A stretch of DNA of 64,000 nucleotides from Arcuatula senhousia (GCA_963971305.1 OZ020307.1:1377501-1441500); one strand, 5' to 3'; shown: positions 33,863 to 46,047, numbered from the stretch's first letter. Numbers and translations are program-made. The notes: generated from the letters alone by a model not told the origin.

Positions 33863-36617
33863 TATATATAAATAAGAAAATATTAATTTCTCTCATTTGC
33901 CCGTAGCGAAATTTTATATCATGCCATCTCTAATAATTCGGTTTTTCATAATTTTAGCGATTAATTTTATAATTAGTGATAAAAATTATCATGATAATCA
34001 GTCCAAGTATCTCTTTATATTAAAAAAGCATTTAATGAAAATCGAGATATGTCTTAGATATCCTGAAGCATTGAATTCATAGGGGCAATAAAATTGGAAT
34101 TGCACTATTATACACTGTAAAATTTGTGTTTTAGAATTTCAAACCATTGCACTTCATTTGAGCGAAAAGGTATTTCCATTTAGCGAAAAAGTCTTTCGAG
34201 CGAATATTTCAGGGGTTAATTTTCTAATTTTTGTAATTAACTTGACACTTAATCTTAAGGTTAGCCCGAAAACGTGAAAAATTATTTACTTTTTGATTGT
34301 ACATACATGCATTGGTACTATCCTTCCTTTTTAACATGAAAAGGGGACTGAATAGCATAACGTATTAACGTGTATAATACTTGGGAAAATGTTTTAATTG
34401 AACTCATTTATCTCCTTTTAGTTAATTGGTATTTATAACCTTTAACCTAACTGAATAAAGAAACATTTGTTTGTAACAATCTATGAGATATTACTTTTTT
34501 TTCATAGATTCATTATAAATAATGAAATATTTATCCAAATTACACGAATTTACCTGCATACATGTATTAGTATCTCAATTAGCTCAAATGAAATTGAAAA
34601 AAAATGGATCAAATGAAGACAGAGGTCATTTTCAAAGTCATTTAAATGAAATGCGCCTTAAAACATTTTTTGTCCTTATTTAAGATTGCGATGGTTCATT
34701 CGCTTTTCAAATTAAACACGTTTAAGATTGACACGTTTAAGCCTTTGAAATTTCACTTCTTTGAAATATCTAAACACAATCCTAAACATGTTTAAGGCTA
34801 AACGTGTATAAAATCCAACACAAATTTTGTGTTTGTGATTGTGTTTAGAATTTAAACACCATCTTTACAGCGTAACTCATGTAGTTTTTCCTTTACATCA
34901 TTTTTGGACCCATCAAATTAAGGATTTTAGTCCCTTTTCTAAAGTGCCATGTGCCTCTTAAATGTTCAACTAAATAGACCTTTCTAAAATCTTGTTTTGT
35001 CAAATGACCCCTTGTCCTTTTAGGGGATATATCCTTTTATGATTTTGTGGTTAACAAAAAAAAAACAAAGCAAAAACATTGTTTACATGAAGTAGGGAAT
35101 ATATCCTTATATGGTAAAAAAACAAACAAACAAAAACATTGTTTACTTGAATAGTGTGAAAAATAGTGGTCTTGTATATTATGAAACTCATTTGAAATAT
35201 ATAAGTTTAGAATAAAAGCAGTAATGTTTCCATTACGAAGATCGAAAGGAATCTTCATCTTGAAGCTCTGATTTCATTTCTTAAACTTAAAAGTTCTGAT
35301 TTCATTGTTAAGAGTTTTGATTTCATTTTCAAAGTACAGATTTCAATCACTGAGGTAAGATTTTATTCATTGAGTTCAGATTTTATTCTTCCAACCGCTG
35401 ATTTAGTTATAAAGGTTCTGATTTTATAATTGATGCCTCAAATTTTTAGTTAAGATTTATCGTATTCGATATCAATTGTTCGTTTTTGAAGGTTACACAG
35501 CATTCACGAGTTCGTTAATGAACATGAAAATGTCTTTTTTTCCGTATCTTTGTCCACAAGTTAAAAGAATCTTATTTTCTTGGAAAAGAAGGAAAAACCT
35601 ATATATTTCCGACTCCGGCGATGGAATGACATAAACCATAAATACAATCAAACGTATTGCATTTTTTTCTCTAATTTAAAAAAAAATTTAGATCAACTTT
35701 CGCTTGCATTGGTAGATAAAATCCCTTTTTATTGTCAAACTTCAGCATGAGGGCTTTTTCCGTCTCCAAGAAAATAGTTTCTCGCTACCTTGGCCAATAT
35801 TCTAGACTGATCTTTTCTATTCATATTCTAAATTATTTTTTTGTCCGATTGTCGAGAATCTCGGGCCTTGCCACAAATTGCTTCACAGTAGGCTTATTCT
35901 CCCCAATAAAAATGGGCCAGGATTACGGACCGTTACGGACGGGAACTGGAACTGTGAGGAGTTTGGTCTTGCCAATCTAAATATAATGCTTGAATTTATT
36001 TTGCCCTTATGAACCTCATGTTTTCTCAATAGGTCCACTGAACATACATTTTTCATGAAATTTTTCTCGACCAAATTTTCGATCTTAAATAGTATGAAAA
36101 CGGGCACATGGATATTCATTTTGGGGGGAGGCGGAGAGAGGGGTGGGCTTATTTGAAACAAAAAAAGGCTCATTGTCCAAGTTCTTTTTATCAGATGCAA
36201 CTGTAAACCCTCTTAAATCTACATTTTTCTTGATATTGTCTGAATCGATAATCAGTATTATCAGTAGCTTTGACTTTTTGCGCAATGACAAAGATGCTGA
36301 CGAAGAGCATACAATATTTAGTTTATTGATACACTAAGTAAATCAAAAGGACGTTTTTGTCTATATGATTGTGCAGCTCAGGTTTACAACTGAAATTACG
36401 AAGAATTAATCATCAGTACAAATATTATATGATACATAACATAAAGGAATTTCTTATTTCAAATAGTTTGTAAAGATGACATGAAGGAAAATTTAACTCT
36501 TTGTAATATAAGTTCATAATAATTCCACTCCTCTTCTTTTTGGCCGGAACCCGATCGGAAAAGAAAAACCATAACAAATATTTATGGATATCAAACCGCG
36601 GCAGTCTAATTACGTTT
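33863..36617. other. no recognisable gene; minor repeats
   Basis: AT-rich. 35024-35150 holds two diverged copies of a segment with GGGAATATATCCTTATATG-type and CAAAAACATTGTTTAC motifs. 35266-35440 is a degenerate array of about 30-bp units around 'GTTCTGATTTCATT'. 34690-34860 has inverted TTAAACACGTTTAAG / CTAAACACAATC segments. No coding exon is seen. Confidence 0.45.
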
Positions 36618-37241
36618 CAAATAGAAAATAAAGAGATGTGGAATAAGTGTACGCGACACAGCCCACAATTAAACGGCAATTTAGAAAAACCACAATGGAC
36701 AACCGCCAGCAGCCTTCAACGAGGCCATTTGGCACTGCTCGCGGTTATGCAATTGGCCCATGGTCTAAATAAGATGCATATAATTCAAATCCAGCCCTGA
36801 AATAGTCACAGATAGACCCCCTTCTTAAACAAGGAACAGAAAACATCAAAAAGACAAGTACAAACGAAAGCTTTGTCAAGGATTCCTGGCTTAGGACAGG
36901 CACATGTAATATGTGGCGGGGTTAAACTAGTTTTTTGGGCCCAACCTTCCCCCTATCAATATTCCTAGACAAAGCACAAAAACTAAACACACAATAAAAA
37001 TCAAATCGATCAAAGTCCAATTCTACTAGAGAGAACCTAAGACAAAAAACAAGAACAAACAAAAGGACGGTAAAGGAACTCTCTATAGAACACTCGCTGT
37101 TACTGACAGCTAGCTGAGAATCATCAATCGATTTTAAATCCGACACAACACTTCAAGCAATAATGATTTAGTGAAGTGTCATCACACAAAACCGACACGC
37201 TTGATCGCTATAATGCTTAAAAATGACAATAGTAAAAACGT
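36618..37241 (-). other. Penelope-like element 3' non-coding region
   Basis: Aligns in order with 3698-4305 on the opposite strand and, in part, with 40975-41300, 47740-47835 and 59410-59650. Confidence 0.65.
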
Positions 37242-39806
37242 TTATGGAAGTTTTAAAGCGAGTATTAAGTTTTCAATATTTCTGCCAAAAAACACTAAAT
37301 TCAAAGATTTAACCAAGATATTCATTTCATATCCTTTCCGTAATAAATTTTGAAGCCAATTTTTCATTTCTATTGGATTGCTTTTAAATTTGTGAGCTTT
37401 ATAAAAAACATTACCATAGAATACAGGATGTGATATTCCTTTCACTATAAGAAAGTGACGTCTACAATTAAATTTTTCAATAAGAGATCGATACTTGTGG
37501 AAGAATTTAGAAAAAGATTTTACTAATTTGTGGTATCGATAACCTTGTTTTAATAATTTTTCAGTAATAAAACGGTTTTTATTATTAAAATCAGAAACAC
37601 AACTGCAGATCCGAGCATATCTTACTAACTGTGAAATGTAAACCCCGTATGACGGCGCTAGTGGAACATCTCCTTCAAGAAAAGGAAAATTTATAATAGG
37701 GATGTAAACCCCGTATGACGGCGCTAGTGGAACATCTCCTTCAAGAAAAGGAAAATTTATAATAGGGATGTAAACCCCGTATGACGGCGCTAGTGGAACA
37801 TCTCCTTCAAGAAAAGGAAAATTTATAATAGGGAAGGTAAAGTCGTCACGTTTATCATATACTTTGGTATGTAATTTTCCGTCAATAATACTTAAATCTA
37901 AATCTAAAAAAGGACATCTATCACCGGTGACGTTAGATTTGTTCAAGGTTAATTCAGAAGGATAGATATCTGTAATAAAATTAGAAAATGAAGGATTGTT
38001 GAGTGCAAGAATGTCATCTAAATATCTAAAAGTATAATTGAAAGTTTCGATTAGGTTCTTTTTGTTCGGGTCTTTTTGTAATTTAGCCATAAATTGTGAT
38101 TCATAACAGTATAGGAAAAGGTCGGCTATAAGTGGCGCACAATTAGTACCCATAGGAATACCAATAATTTGGCGATAAATTTGTTTACCAAAACGTATGT
38201 AAATATTATCTAACAAATAATTTAGAGCAGTAATAGTTTCTGCATCAGTCCAGTTGATGTAACCCTTTTGAGTCTCGTTACTAAAAAATGATTTACTAAA
38301 TGATTTTGAAACTCTAGAACAGATATAATCACTTTTAGATTTGTCAAAACACCATTTAACCAAATATTCAAATTTCTTTTTAATCAGATTATGTGGAAGA
38401 TTAGTATATAAAGTAGAAAAATCGTAACTATCAACGGTATGAAAAGTATTTTCAAAAGCACGAAGCTTGTCCAAAACATCAAGAGAATTTTTTACACTCC
38501 AAAAATAATTAATTCCACTGTTTTCGAATACCCTTTCACAGTATTGAATAATAAATTCCTTCATAGTAGTTAAAGTAAGTGATAGAACTTTGGAAATATG
38601 GGTTAAAGAACACTTACTTGAAGCAGAGATAAAACGAGATTTATATGGATTTTTGTGCAATTTAGGTATCCAGTACATAGTAGGTAGCTTAAAGTATGTC
38701 GGGGCAACTCGAAGTGCTGTGGTCGCTATGATATGATCGTCAATGATACCTGATTCTGTCGAATACACGGGAACGAAAGTGTTCGAATTTTTTATTTCGT
38801 GCATTAAAACCTCAAGGTAATACTTTCTTCATACCACAACGACATTGTTAGCTGCTTTGTCTGCGGGAACAAACACGTATCGCAAACCAAGTAAACGGAT
38901 TTTTGACTTTATTCTATTAAGGTAAGTATTAGGCCTAAAATCTACAAATGAATTTTGAAATTGGCTAATTCTGAGTTGAACAATTGCCATAAATTTATTA
39001 ATAAAACGGTCTAGAGATTTTGAGTCGGCCCCTTCTCTCCTGATCCAAGATTTGCAATAAGAGAGAAGGGAAGTTTTGATACAATTTAGGCAGGAATTCC
39101 AATTAATTTTAGTAGGTGGTCTAAACTTTGGTCCTTTTTTTAAGAAATTGATAACCTCTGGGTCATTGACGATTGAAAGGTCTCCGGTAACAACATGATC
39201 ACAAGGAGCATATCTGAAATCAGATTTAGTACAGTCGCATGTTAAAGGAATATTCGTGTCTAGTTCTTCATCAGTTGTAGTTGTTGTATAGTTAAAAATA
39301 ATGTTACGTGTAGGTTTCTTATATTTATAAGATACAATAGGTGGTTCGGTATTAGAAAAATAAGGTGGAATGAGATCTTGAATATTAGGATCCATAAATA
39401 TACTAGATATATTTATGTAGTCAAGTCCCCTATTAATGTAGGTTAATTTTATAAAATGTCGAATGTGGTCTTCTGGGTTTTCAATTTTGGGAAACAGTTT
39501 ATAATAACAAAAAGAAGAGATGATGAGTGCACCTTCATATAATGGACTTGCATGAGATATAGTACTACATTCCAAACGGATACTGTTTAATTTAGAAATG
39601 GGTATTGAACATAATTTACAAAACAGATGATGACGTCCATTATTTTTAAAGATTTTAATAAGATCAGTAATACTTGAGTCAGAGCGGTGTTGTTTTCTGA
39701 CATTACGATTTATTCGTTTACCATGCGACCGTTTGTTCCGTTTACGAGGAATCACTAAATTCATGACATTTATGTTTGATGATCTTGATATGCTACCCTG
39801 TCCCAT
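37242..39806 (-). pseudogene. Penelope-like reverse transcriptase, one in-frame stop
   Basis: Two frames (39806-38829 and 38804-37242) are in the same register, separated by TGA at 38829-38831 and eight codons. Removing that stop would give about 854 codons. The stop stands where related copies suggest a conserved residue after VVVV. N-terminal part: basic region, a CDCTKS/C-rich segment and RYVFVPADKAANN. RT part: YWIPKLHKNP, DFSTLYTNLPH (catalytic Asp), GIPMGTNCAPLIADLF, FRYLDDILAL (catalytic pair DD) and FLDLDLSIIDGKLHTKVYDK. A 22-residue segment is triplicated in frame. The C-terminus (LLKQGYRYHKLVKS, LIVKGISHP, LNLVFFG) is shared with the relic at 3.3-3.7 kb. Confidence 0.78.
37638..37835 (-). 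repeat. 3 x 66-bp in-frame triplication inside RT
   Basis: Three consecutive 66-bp units (37638, 37704, 37770) code for a repeated 22-residue block that includes INFPFLEGDVPLAPSYGVY. The first two are identical by eye and the third differs only at its last bases. Relatives have this block once. Confidence 0.95.
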
Positions 39807-39900
39807 GATGTTATCGTTAAGACCCAGAGGGTATGCGGTTTGTAATTTTTTGATCCAATCAAGTTCAGCAAGTCGTCTTTCTCTACGAAACTGTCTTCAG

Positions 39901-40106
39901 CAGTAATAGACATGAAAAAAAAGAAAATGTTTGAGTCCCATCGTATGTTCTATTATATAAACAGTATACATGTAAAAAAAACTTACTATAAGTATAAGTT
40001 CGACTTCAATATTATCATTCATACGGTTGATAAGTTGTGTCAGATAATGTTATTAGGGGCAGATCCAAACATTTTCCCTAAAAAACAAGTGTGGCCACTA
40101 AAAGTA
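39901..40106. other. unassigned spacer
   Basis: A short stretch upstream of the Penelope-like coding region, with no recognisable coding continuation. Confidence 0.3.
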
Positions 40107-40871
40107 TGTCTCGCCTGCCGGCACCATCACTAAAATCAACCACCTAAGCTTTCATTTCTTGATATAAACACAAATTGTGTCTGTATAACCAGTATCAGAT
40201 GCCTAGCTTTTATACTTTTCAAGCAATTTATTGTCCACACAAGTATTGCAAAAAGTTTTCTGCCTGAAAAAAAGACCTAAGTTCACAGAGTCACTGGACC
40301 CTAAAAATGGGGTCATGGGTCACATGGCATGGAGACTGTTACATTAACCATAACATCAACTGTCTGTATACCCAATATCAGACGCATAGCTATTATACTT
40401 TTCCAGAATTCATTGTCCACAATAGTCTTACAAAAAATTTTTCTACCTGAAAAAGACCTAAGTTCACAGAGTCACTGGAGCATGAAAATGGGGTCAGGGT
40501 CACACGGCATGGTTACAGCTGCGTAGATCATAACCTGAACTGTCTGTATACCAAATATCAGATGCCTAGCTATTATACTTTTCCAGCAATTCATCGTCCA
40601 CAAAAGTCTTACAAAAAAGTTTACAGCCTGAAAAAAGACCTAAGTTCACAGAGTCACTGGAGCGTGAAAATGGGGTCAGGGTCACACGGCATGGTAACAG
40701 TTGCGTAGACCATAACCTGAACTGTCTGTATACCAAATATCAGATGCCTAGCTATTATACTTTTCAAGCAATTCATTGTCCACAAAAGTCTTACAAAAAA
40801 GTTTACGACGCCGCCGCCGAAAAGTAATACCTATGTCTCGCCTTCCGCGACTTTTCGTCGCAGGCGAGACA
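40107..40871. mobile_element. tandem-core element with 12-bp inverted ends
   Basis: The ends are TGTCTCGCCTGC (40107-40118) and its exact inverse GCAGGCGAGACA (40860-40871). Inside are about 3.6 tandem units of about 180 bp (ACTGTCTGTATACC at about 40177, 40360, 40540 and 40720; TCACAGAGTCACTGGA in each). A further hairpin, TGTCTCGCC...GGCGAGACA (40833-40871), closes the right end. No coding capacity. Confidence 0.65.
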
Positions 40872-40974
40872 AAAACAGCCCACCGAGGACGGAATGGAAA
40901 TGACCCCCTCTCTTGGATTCATTAGGGTTTTTTTCTTTACTTATAAAACAACACCTCTTATCACCGTAATTGCG

Positions 40975-41300
40975 TGAACAAGGAATAATGAGATACGGAA
41001 TAAGTGTACAAGACACAGCTTTCATAACATGCGACAATTTAGAAAAAAAAAACAAAATTGAAAACAGCCAACAGCCTTCAACGAGACCAGTAGGCGCTGA
41101 TCGCCGCTCTGCAATTAGCCTAAGATCTAAATTCAAATCCTGTCTTGGTATTTGTAATTCTGATGTAGTGATAGATAGACTTTCTTTTCAAACAAAGAAC
41201 GAAAAACATCAAAAAGACAAGTACAAACAAAAGCTTTGTAAAAGATTCCAGGTTTAGGACATGCACATATATATAAAGTATGGCAGGGTTAAACTAGAGA
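40975..41300 (-). mobile_element. Penelope-like 3' fragment
   Basis: Inverted relative to the + copies: GATACGGAATAAGTGTAC, GACACAGC, CAACAGCCTTCAACGAGACC and AAGATTCCAGGTTTAGGACA match the 3' region at 36618-36960. The coding part is absent. Confidence 0.6.
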
Positions 41301-41700
41301 ATTCCCGCGGGTCCCCCGCCGAGCAACAAAAACGCTTAGTCAGCTCGTTGAACAGGAAGTAAGTTAGCAAAAGACCTGGAAACGCATCTCATTGTATCAA
41401 ACCCCAATCTGAAACGAAATTTCAAATATACAAATCCTACGATTAATAGTTGCAAAGAAATCTGTTACGATTTTTTTTTCATTTTTGTCCCATAAAAAAT
41501 TCTAAATCAACTCGTAAAACAGGAAGTAGGTAAGCGACGGACCTAGAAACGCATCCCACCGTATGAGACCCTATCTGAAGCTCCATATCAAATATCGAAA
41601 GCCTAAGATAAGTAGTAGCTGAGAAATCTGTTACGAAAAAAGTGTGAATGACGGACGGACGCACGCACGCACACATGGAGGGACGGAGCCCGACATTTCC
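41301..41700 (+). mobile_element. tandem-core element fragment, 168-bp family
   Basis: About two units (AACAGGAAGTAAGTTAGC at 41351; AACAGGAAGTAGGTAAGC at 41519) match the 168-bp array at 50.44-51.09 kb. They end in a GACGGACGGACGCACGCACG microsatellite at about 41650. Confidence 0.55.
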
Positions 41701-42976
41701 ATTTTTCTAGACAAAAGACAACAAGAACAAACGAACAATAGAGGAATTCTCTCTGTTTATACTGGCATATAGCTGAACACTTTTAGCTAGAATGTGCTGC
41801 TTATATTGATACTGGAAACGAAATGTTTGGCTTCTCTTTAATTGTGAGGGCATTGGTATTGCTTTCTGTGAAATGCTTGCACGAGACTTTACGTAAAATG
41901 TTGTTGTTTTGGGATGGGGTTGGTTGATAATGTTTAATGAAAATGGTCACGTTAACCCAAAACAACCAAACTTTAATGTCAATATAAAATCTCACTTCAT
42001 TATGCTTTTACCAATTTAATTTGTAATTATGAGTGCTTGCATCAAGACTTACGACGACTTTTAAGACGGTGTATTACCGGGTTTGGTAAGCGCTAGAAAA
42101 ATATACGGGGGTCTAAGATATTGGTACCCCTAAACAATCCAAAAAAATCACCTTCAGTTTCAAAGCATTTTCTCGTGCCTCTCTTCTTAGAAATCTGTAA
42201 TGGGAGCACTGACCAGTAATAGTATGCGTTTCGGACGGATGGACGGACGGACAGTGCAAACCAGTATACTCAATCTCTTCTAATACTAATTTGGCCAGGG
42301 AACATCAACCATGTACTTGATCTTGGGGGCTAATATTTTGGCAAGGAAACATCAACCATATACTTGATCTTGGTGGGCGAGTGCAATTATATGCGTCATC
42401 GTATTTCAAGTGTTAATGAATATCCCGTGAAAACGTGCAAACGAAAATGATAGATGTACATGAATGTACTTTCAGACAAGATCTTTTTTTCACACTTATG
42501 AATGGCGTGGGCACCAATATACTTAAAGTACAGGTGTTTTTTTTGTTTTTTTTATTTTGTTGGTAAATTATTGTTAATTTAACGATTAAAGAAAGGACAA
42601 TGTTGATTATCAAATCTTAAACTTGAAAATAAGTGTTATTTTTCCAGGTTTTGAATGGCTAAAATCTAAATTGTCTTAATTACAACAAATAGTTTTTGAG
42701 AAAAGAGCTTCAGTAAGTTTTACGGGCAATGGATGGAGCAATTCTAATATTAAAGTAAGTAGGAAACCGTTTATGCTAAATCTTCTTTTATAACTGTCTC
42801 CACTAAATTACAATAAGTCTACATTTAAGATTTCCTCAAACTATTAAAGAAGCCACGCAAGAAATTAAAACGTTTTAATCTTGATTTTTGTAGAACGAAT
42901 TAAGAAAAGAAGAACAACGAGATTTAAATGTAACAAAGCATAAAAAGGCTGATTAAGCTTCGAATTCACATAAGGA
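41701..42976. other. upstream flank of opsin 2
   Basis: No gene. A short (GGAC)n tract lies at 42233-42252 and a direct repeat of about 40 bp (AACATCAACCATGTACTTGATC-type) at 42291-42330 and 42343-42381. CATAAAAAGG at 42939-42948 could serve as a TATA-like element only if the leader is very short. Confidence 0.4.
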
Positions 42977-43603
42977 ATGGCTTCAAACAATTCAAGCCTG
43001 GCAATAGATGCCAAAGTATCACCAACTATTCTGACGTGCATAGGCATTTATCTGACTTTGGCGACAGTAATAGGAGGAATGGCGAATGCTTTATCACTTT
43101 ACGTTTTCTATACCGAGAAAAGGTTGCGAACAAGGACCAACTGTTTCATCATATCACTTCTTTTCTGTGACTTGTGTATGTGTACAATATTCGTCCCTAT
43201 GGCGGTGGTATCTAACTACGCCTATGAGTGGTTGTTCGGATGGGTTGGATGCGTCTTCCATGGATTTGGGGTCTATTTCTTCGGTCTCACTAACCTGTAC
43301 ATACTAACGGCCATATCTGTAGAGCGCTACCTATCAATCGCCAGACCACATCTAGCCAAAAAGATAAGCCACCGAGTTGTAGGCTTTTCTATAGTCCTCT
43401 GTTTTTTCTTTGGATTTGTGTGGAGCATAATGCCGATGCTCGGTTGGAGCTCCTATGCGTTCGAGGGTGCTGGAACCTCTTGCGTGATATCAGTCGACTC
43501 CACAGATCGGTCGGCCTTGAGTTACAACATTACCATTTGTATCAATTGCTACCTTATCCCGATGTGGGTGATGGTGTTTTGCTACTATTATGTCTACAAA
43601 ACT
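42977..43603 (+). CDS. opsin 2 exon 1 (TM1-TM5)
   Basis: Residues 1-209, ending ACT|GTAAGT in phase 0 after FCYYYVYKT. The frame continues by chance to 43690 within the intron. Confidence 0.92.
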
Positions 43604-46047
43604 GTAAGTATTGTCTTCAATGTTCAAATTATTTTAAATGATACAAAATGTTCAGCGAAAAAAGAACTACCTTCAACGTTAACAGCATAAGAAAGAAAAC
43701 AAACAAACAAACAAGAATAAATACACCAGGAGAATATTTCACAAGAAAATACATTGGTTTTATACTATATACTAGTATTATTTGTTATAATTAGTAGCGT
43801 ACATGCAATTTGTTCTTGATATTGTCCATATTTTTAAACAATTTTGGTGTTTGTAAATTTAAGATGAATACTATAACATTTCTATTTGCATGCTTTTTAT
43901 AATTCGAAGCGATGCTAATGCGGATACATATATGTTACATAAAATATGAATAATTAAAAAAAAATCCGAAACAGTTTTCTGCAGCAGCTACTAATTAACA
44001 GACTCAATTCGATTCAATTTCTGTCGCTCACCTACTTTCTATTTAACGAAATCCGGTCATTTTTTTTTTCAAATAGATAGATATTTTGTTCTTTTAATAA
44101 GGTTCGATCAACATCAAATAGTCTTAGAATAGGAGAAAACAGAATAGCCAGGAGAAAAATAAGGAAAGAAAGAAAGCTGTTAAAGACGATATCTATCATG
44201 ATCGGTAAGAATCTCAAAGTTATTTTAGTATTTATAAAAAAAAACTACAAAAAAACAGATAAAAAAGGGCATTTACAGTATAAGACAAGCAAAATCAACC
44301 AAGAAAAATATTATAAGATAGCAAAAACTATTAGAGTATGCTGGTTATAATCAGAATTCTTACTTAATGTGGGACGGGTGACATCAAATGAAGCGTAAAG
44401 TTTCACATGATACCTTGCCATTGAGTGTAAAAATAAATTTACATATCACAAATGAATAACTCCTTACCCCACTGCACCCCCCCCCCACCAAAAAAAAAAG
44501 AGAAATAGATAAAATATTGAAAAAGGAAGTGCTGATCTACGGTTATTTTAAACAACTATCTCATTTACACAATTATTATCCCCGCGCTAGCGAAAGCGGG
44601 AGGATAATGTTTTGCTGTTTGATGTACGTATGTGCGTACGTACGTCCGTACGTATGGCGTTTATGTCCAGGATAATCTCTGTAACCAATGGGAGCATAAA
44701 GATGAAACTTGGGTTATTGATTGCATTGTGGGTGGGGACTGTGCCGAAGGTTTTGGAATTTTGATAATGCCCCTAGGGGCTGGACTGCATAGGTAGCCTA
44801 AGGGCACATTATTCCTTCGTCACGCAACTTCTCCTAGGTAATTTGGAATACAAAACTGAAACTTGGCTCAGTATAGTTGCACTATGGATGTAGATTCTGC
44901 CGAAGGTTTCGGAATTTTGATAATGCCCCTAGGGGCTGGGCTGCATAGGTAGCCTAAGGGCACATTATTCTTCGTCACGCAACTCCTCCCAGGTTATTTG
45001 GAATACAGAACTGAAACTTGGCTCAGTAGTTGCACTATGTATGAAGATTCTGCCGAAGGTTTCGGAATTTTTATCATGCCCCAGCCCTTCGTCACGCAAC
45101 TCCTCCTAGATTATTTGGAATACGTAACAGAAACTTGGCTCAGTAGTTGCACTATGGATGTAGATTCTGCTGAAGGTTTCGGAATTTCGATAATGCCCTA
45201 AGGGGCTGGGCTGCATAGATAGCCTAAGGGCACATTATTCCTTCGTCATGCATAATTCTTTACATTACTATCACTCCCACTACCAGGGAAAAGTCTCATA
45301 TTAATACATATACATTTGATAGTACTAGTATTAAATGCTAATTATTGTTATAGTTTTTTCTTTCAATTATTTGCCCTTATACTATCAAACACCAGAGTAG
45401 CGCGGGGATATGCAGCGTGGCTGCTTCGACTAGTTTTTTGTAGTTCGTAACAGTATCCAGCCTGTTGCCACAAAGTGTTCAGCTTGTAGTAGAAGTTTTC
45501 TCGCACTGTGTCTCACATTGTTGAATAAACCCACTGCCGACTAAACAATTAATTAAACTCAGCGTTAGTTATGAAGTCTGTACGTCTTATTTTCTTTTTC
45601 TATACAGGTGTTTACTTGTTTGCATGGACACCGTATGCAGTGACAGCTTTTTGGGAAGCTTTTGGTTTCGGTGATTTACCCACAGTTGCCTCGACCATTC
45701 CAGCTATTTTTGCAAAGTCAGCCTCGGTTTGGAACCCATTTATATACGTGTTCACAAACAATAGTTTTCGAATTGCGCTATACAAAATAATCCCTTGTAG
45801 ACGACTACGGCAAACGTTGGTAAATCGTGAAAATAATCAGGAGACAGTAATGTCCGGAACCACAGCAAACTTCGGTCAAATTTCGACAATAACACCCGTT
45901 CCGAGACCTACACCAAAGGCCTCCTTTGAGAATAACTCTATATCTAATGAAAGAATGTTCGAGGCAAGCGATGTCGACAAAACGCCAACAACAGTTCAGC
46001 CATTGGCACTTGACAGCAGTTCGGATTTTTTACAAAAGACCGCATAA
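42977..46047 (+). CDS. opsin 2 (whole gene, three coding exons)
   Basis: Joining 42977-43603, 44102-44204 and 45608-46047 gives 389 residues. Landmarks: two N-terminal NxS sites (NNSS), disulfide cysteines C92 and C169, ERY at 116-118, E163 at the bovine E181 position, H95 at the E113 position, AWTPY in helix 6, retinal lysine K280 and NPFIY at 286-290 followed by NNSFR. Exon junctions and phases (0, 1) are identical to opsin 1, and the two share long identical stretches such as GLTNLY, LTAISV, EGAGTSC and VWNPFIYVFTN. The tail is serine/threonine-rich without the 16-residue repeat. Changes in the ERY/DRY motif and after NPFIY suggest different G-protein preference or tuning; this is inference. 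The opsin subfamily is not settled. Confidence 0.9.
44102..44204 (+). CDS. opsin 2 exon 2 (third cytoplasmic loop)
   Basis: This 103-bp exon follows TTTTAATAAG and ends ATCG|GTAAGA in phase 1. It encodes the strongly basic RIARRKIRKERKLLKTIS segment leading into helix 6. Confidence 0.87.
44577..45410. mobile_element. 834-bp element with 13-bp inverted ends in opsin 2 intron 2
   Basis: The left end TATCCCCGCGCTA (44577-44589) is the perfect inverse of the right end TAGCGCGGGGATA (45398-45410). A subterminal CCGCGCTAGCGAAAGCGGG hairpin and CGTACGTACGTCCGTACG follow the left end. The interior has about three to four tandem units of roughly 170 bp (CCGAAGGTTTCGGAATTTTG, GGGGCTGGGCTGCATAG, ACTGAAACTTGGCTCAG). 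No target duplication is obvious. Confidence 0.65.
45608..46047 (+). CDS. opsin 2 exon 3 (TM6-TM7 and tail)
   Basis: Starts after TATACAG and encodes residues 244-389. It includes VYLFAWTPYAV, the Schiff-base lysine in IFAKSASVWNPFIY, a CRRLRQ motif with a possible palmitoylation cysteine and a Ser/Thr-rich tail. The stop is TAA at 46045-46047. Confidence 0.92.

Larger units (their letters stand above)
36618..39900 (-). mobile_element. Penelope-like retroelement copy
   Basis: Minus-strand element with a long RT frame (37242-39806, one internal stop) and a 3' non-coding region (36618-37241) whose terminus AGAAAATAAAGAGATGTGG is shared, inverted or direct, with at least four other fragments in the window. 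RT block order and the 'fixed' N-terminal motif YWIPKLHKNP, followed by RFIS, resemble Penelope-like RTs, whose signature is x-x-G-L-P-K-x-H-K. No GIY-YIG domain is recognised, although a possible remnant precedes the RT. The 5' end near 39900 is a guess. Confidence 0.7.

Noticed and set aside
36409..36415. Another hammerhead core (CTGATGA on the minus strand)
   Set aside because: No GAAA at the right distance and no stem II or stem I. The same holds for the CTGATGA at 8509-8515 and 54913-54919.
36540..36800. 86-codon frame, and 4147-4407 minus, as small genes
   Set aside because: Both translate the non-coding 3' region of the Penelope-like family.
44998..45201. 67-codon frame with internal repeats
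   Set aside because: Product of the about 170-bp tandem core in the intronic element.
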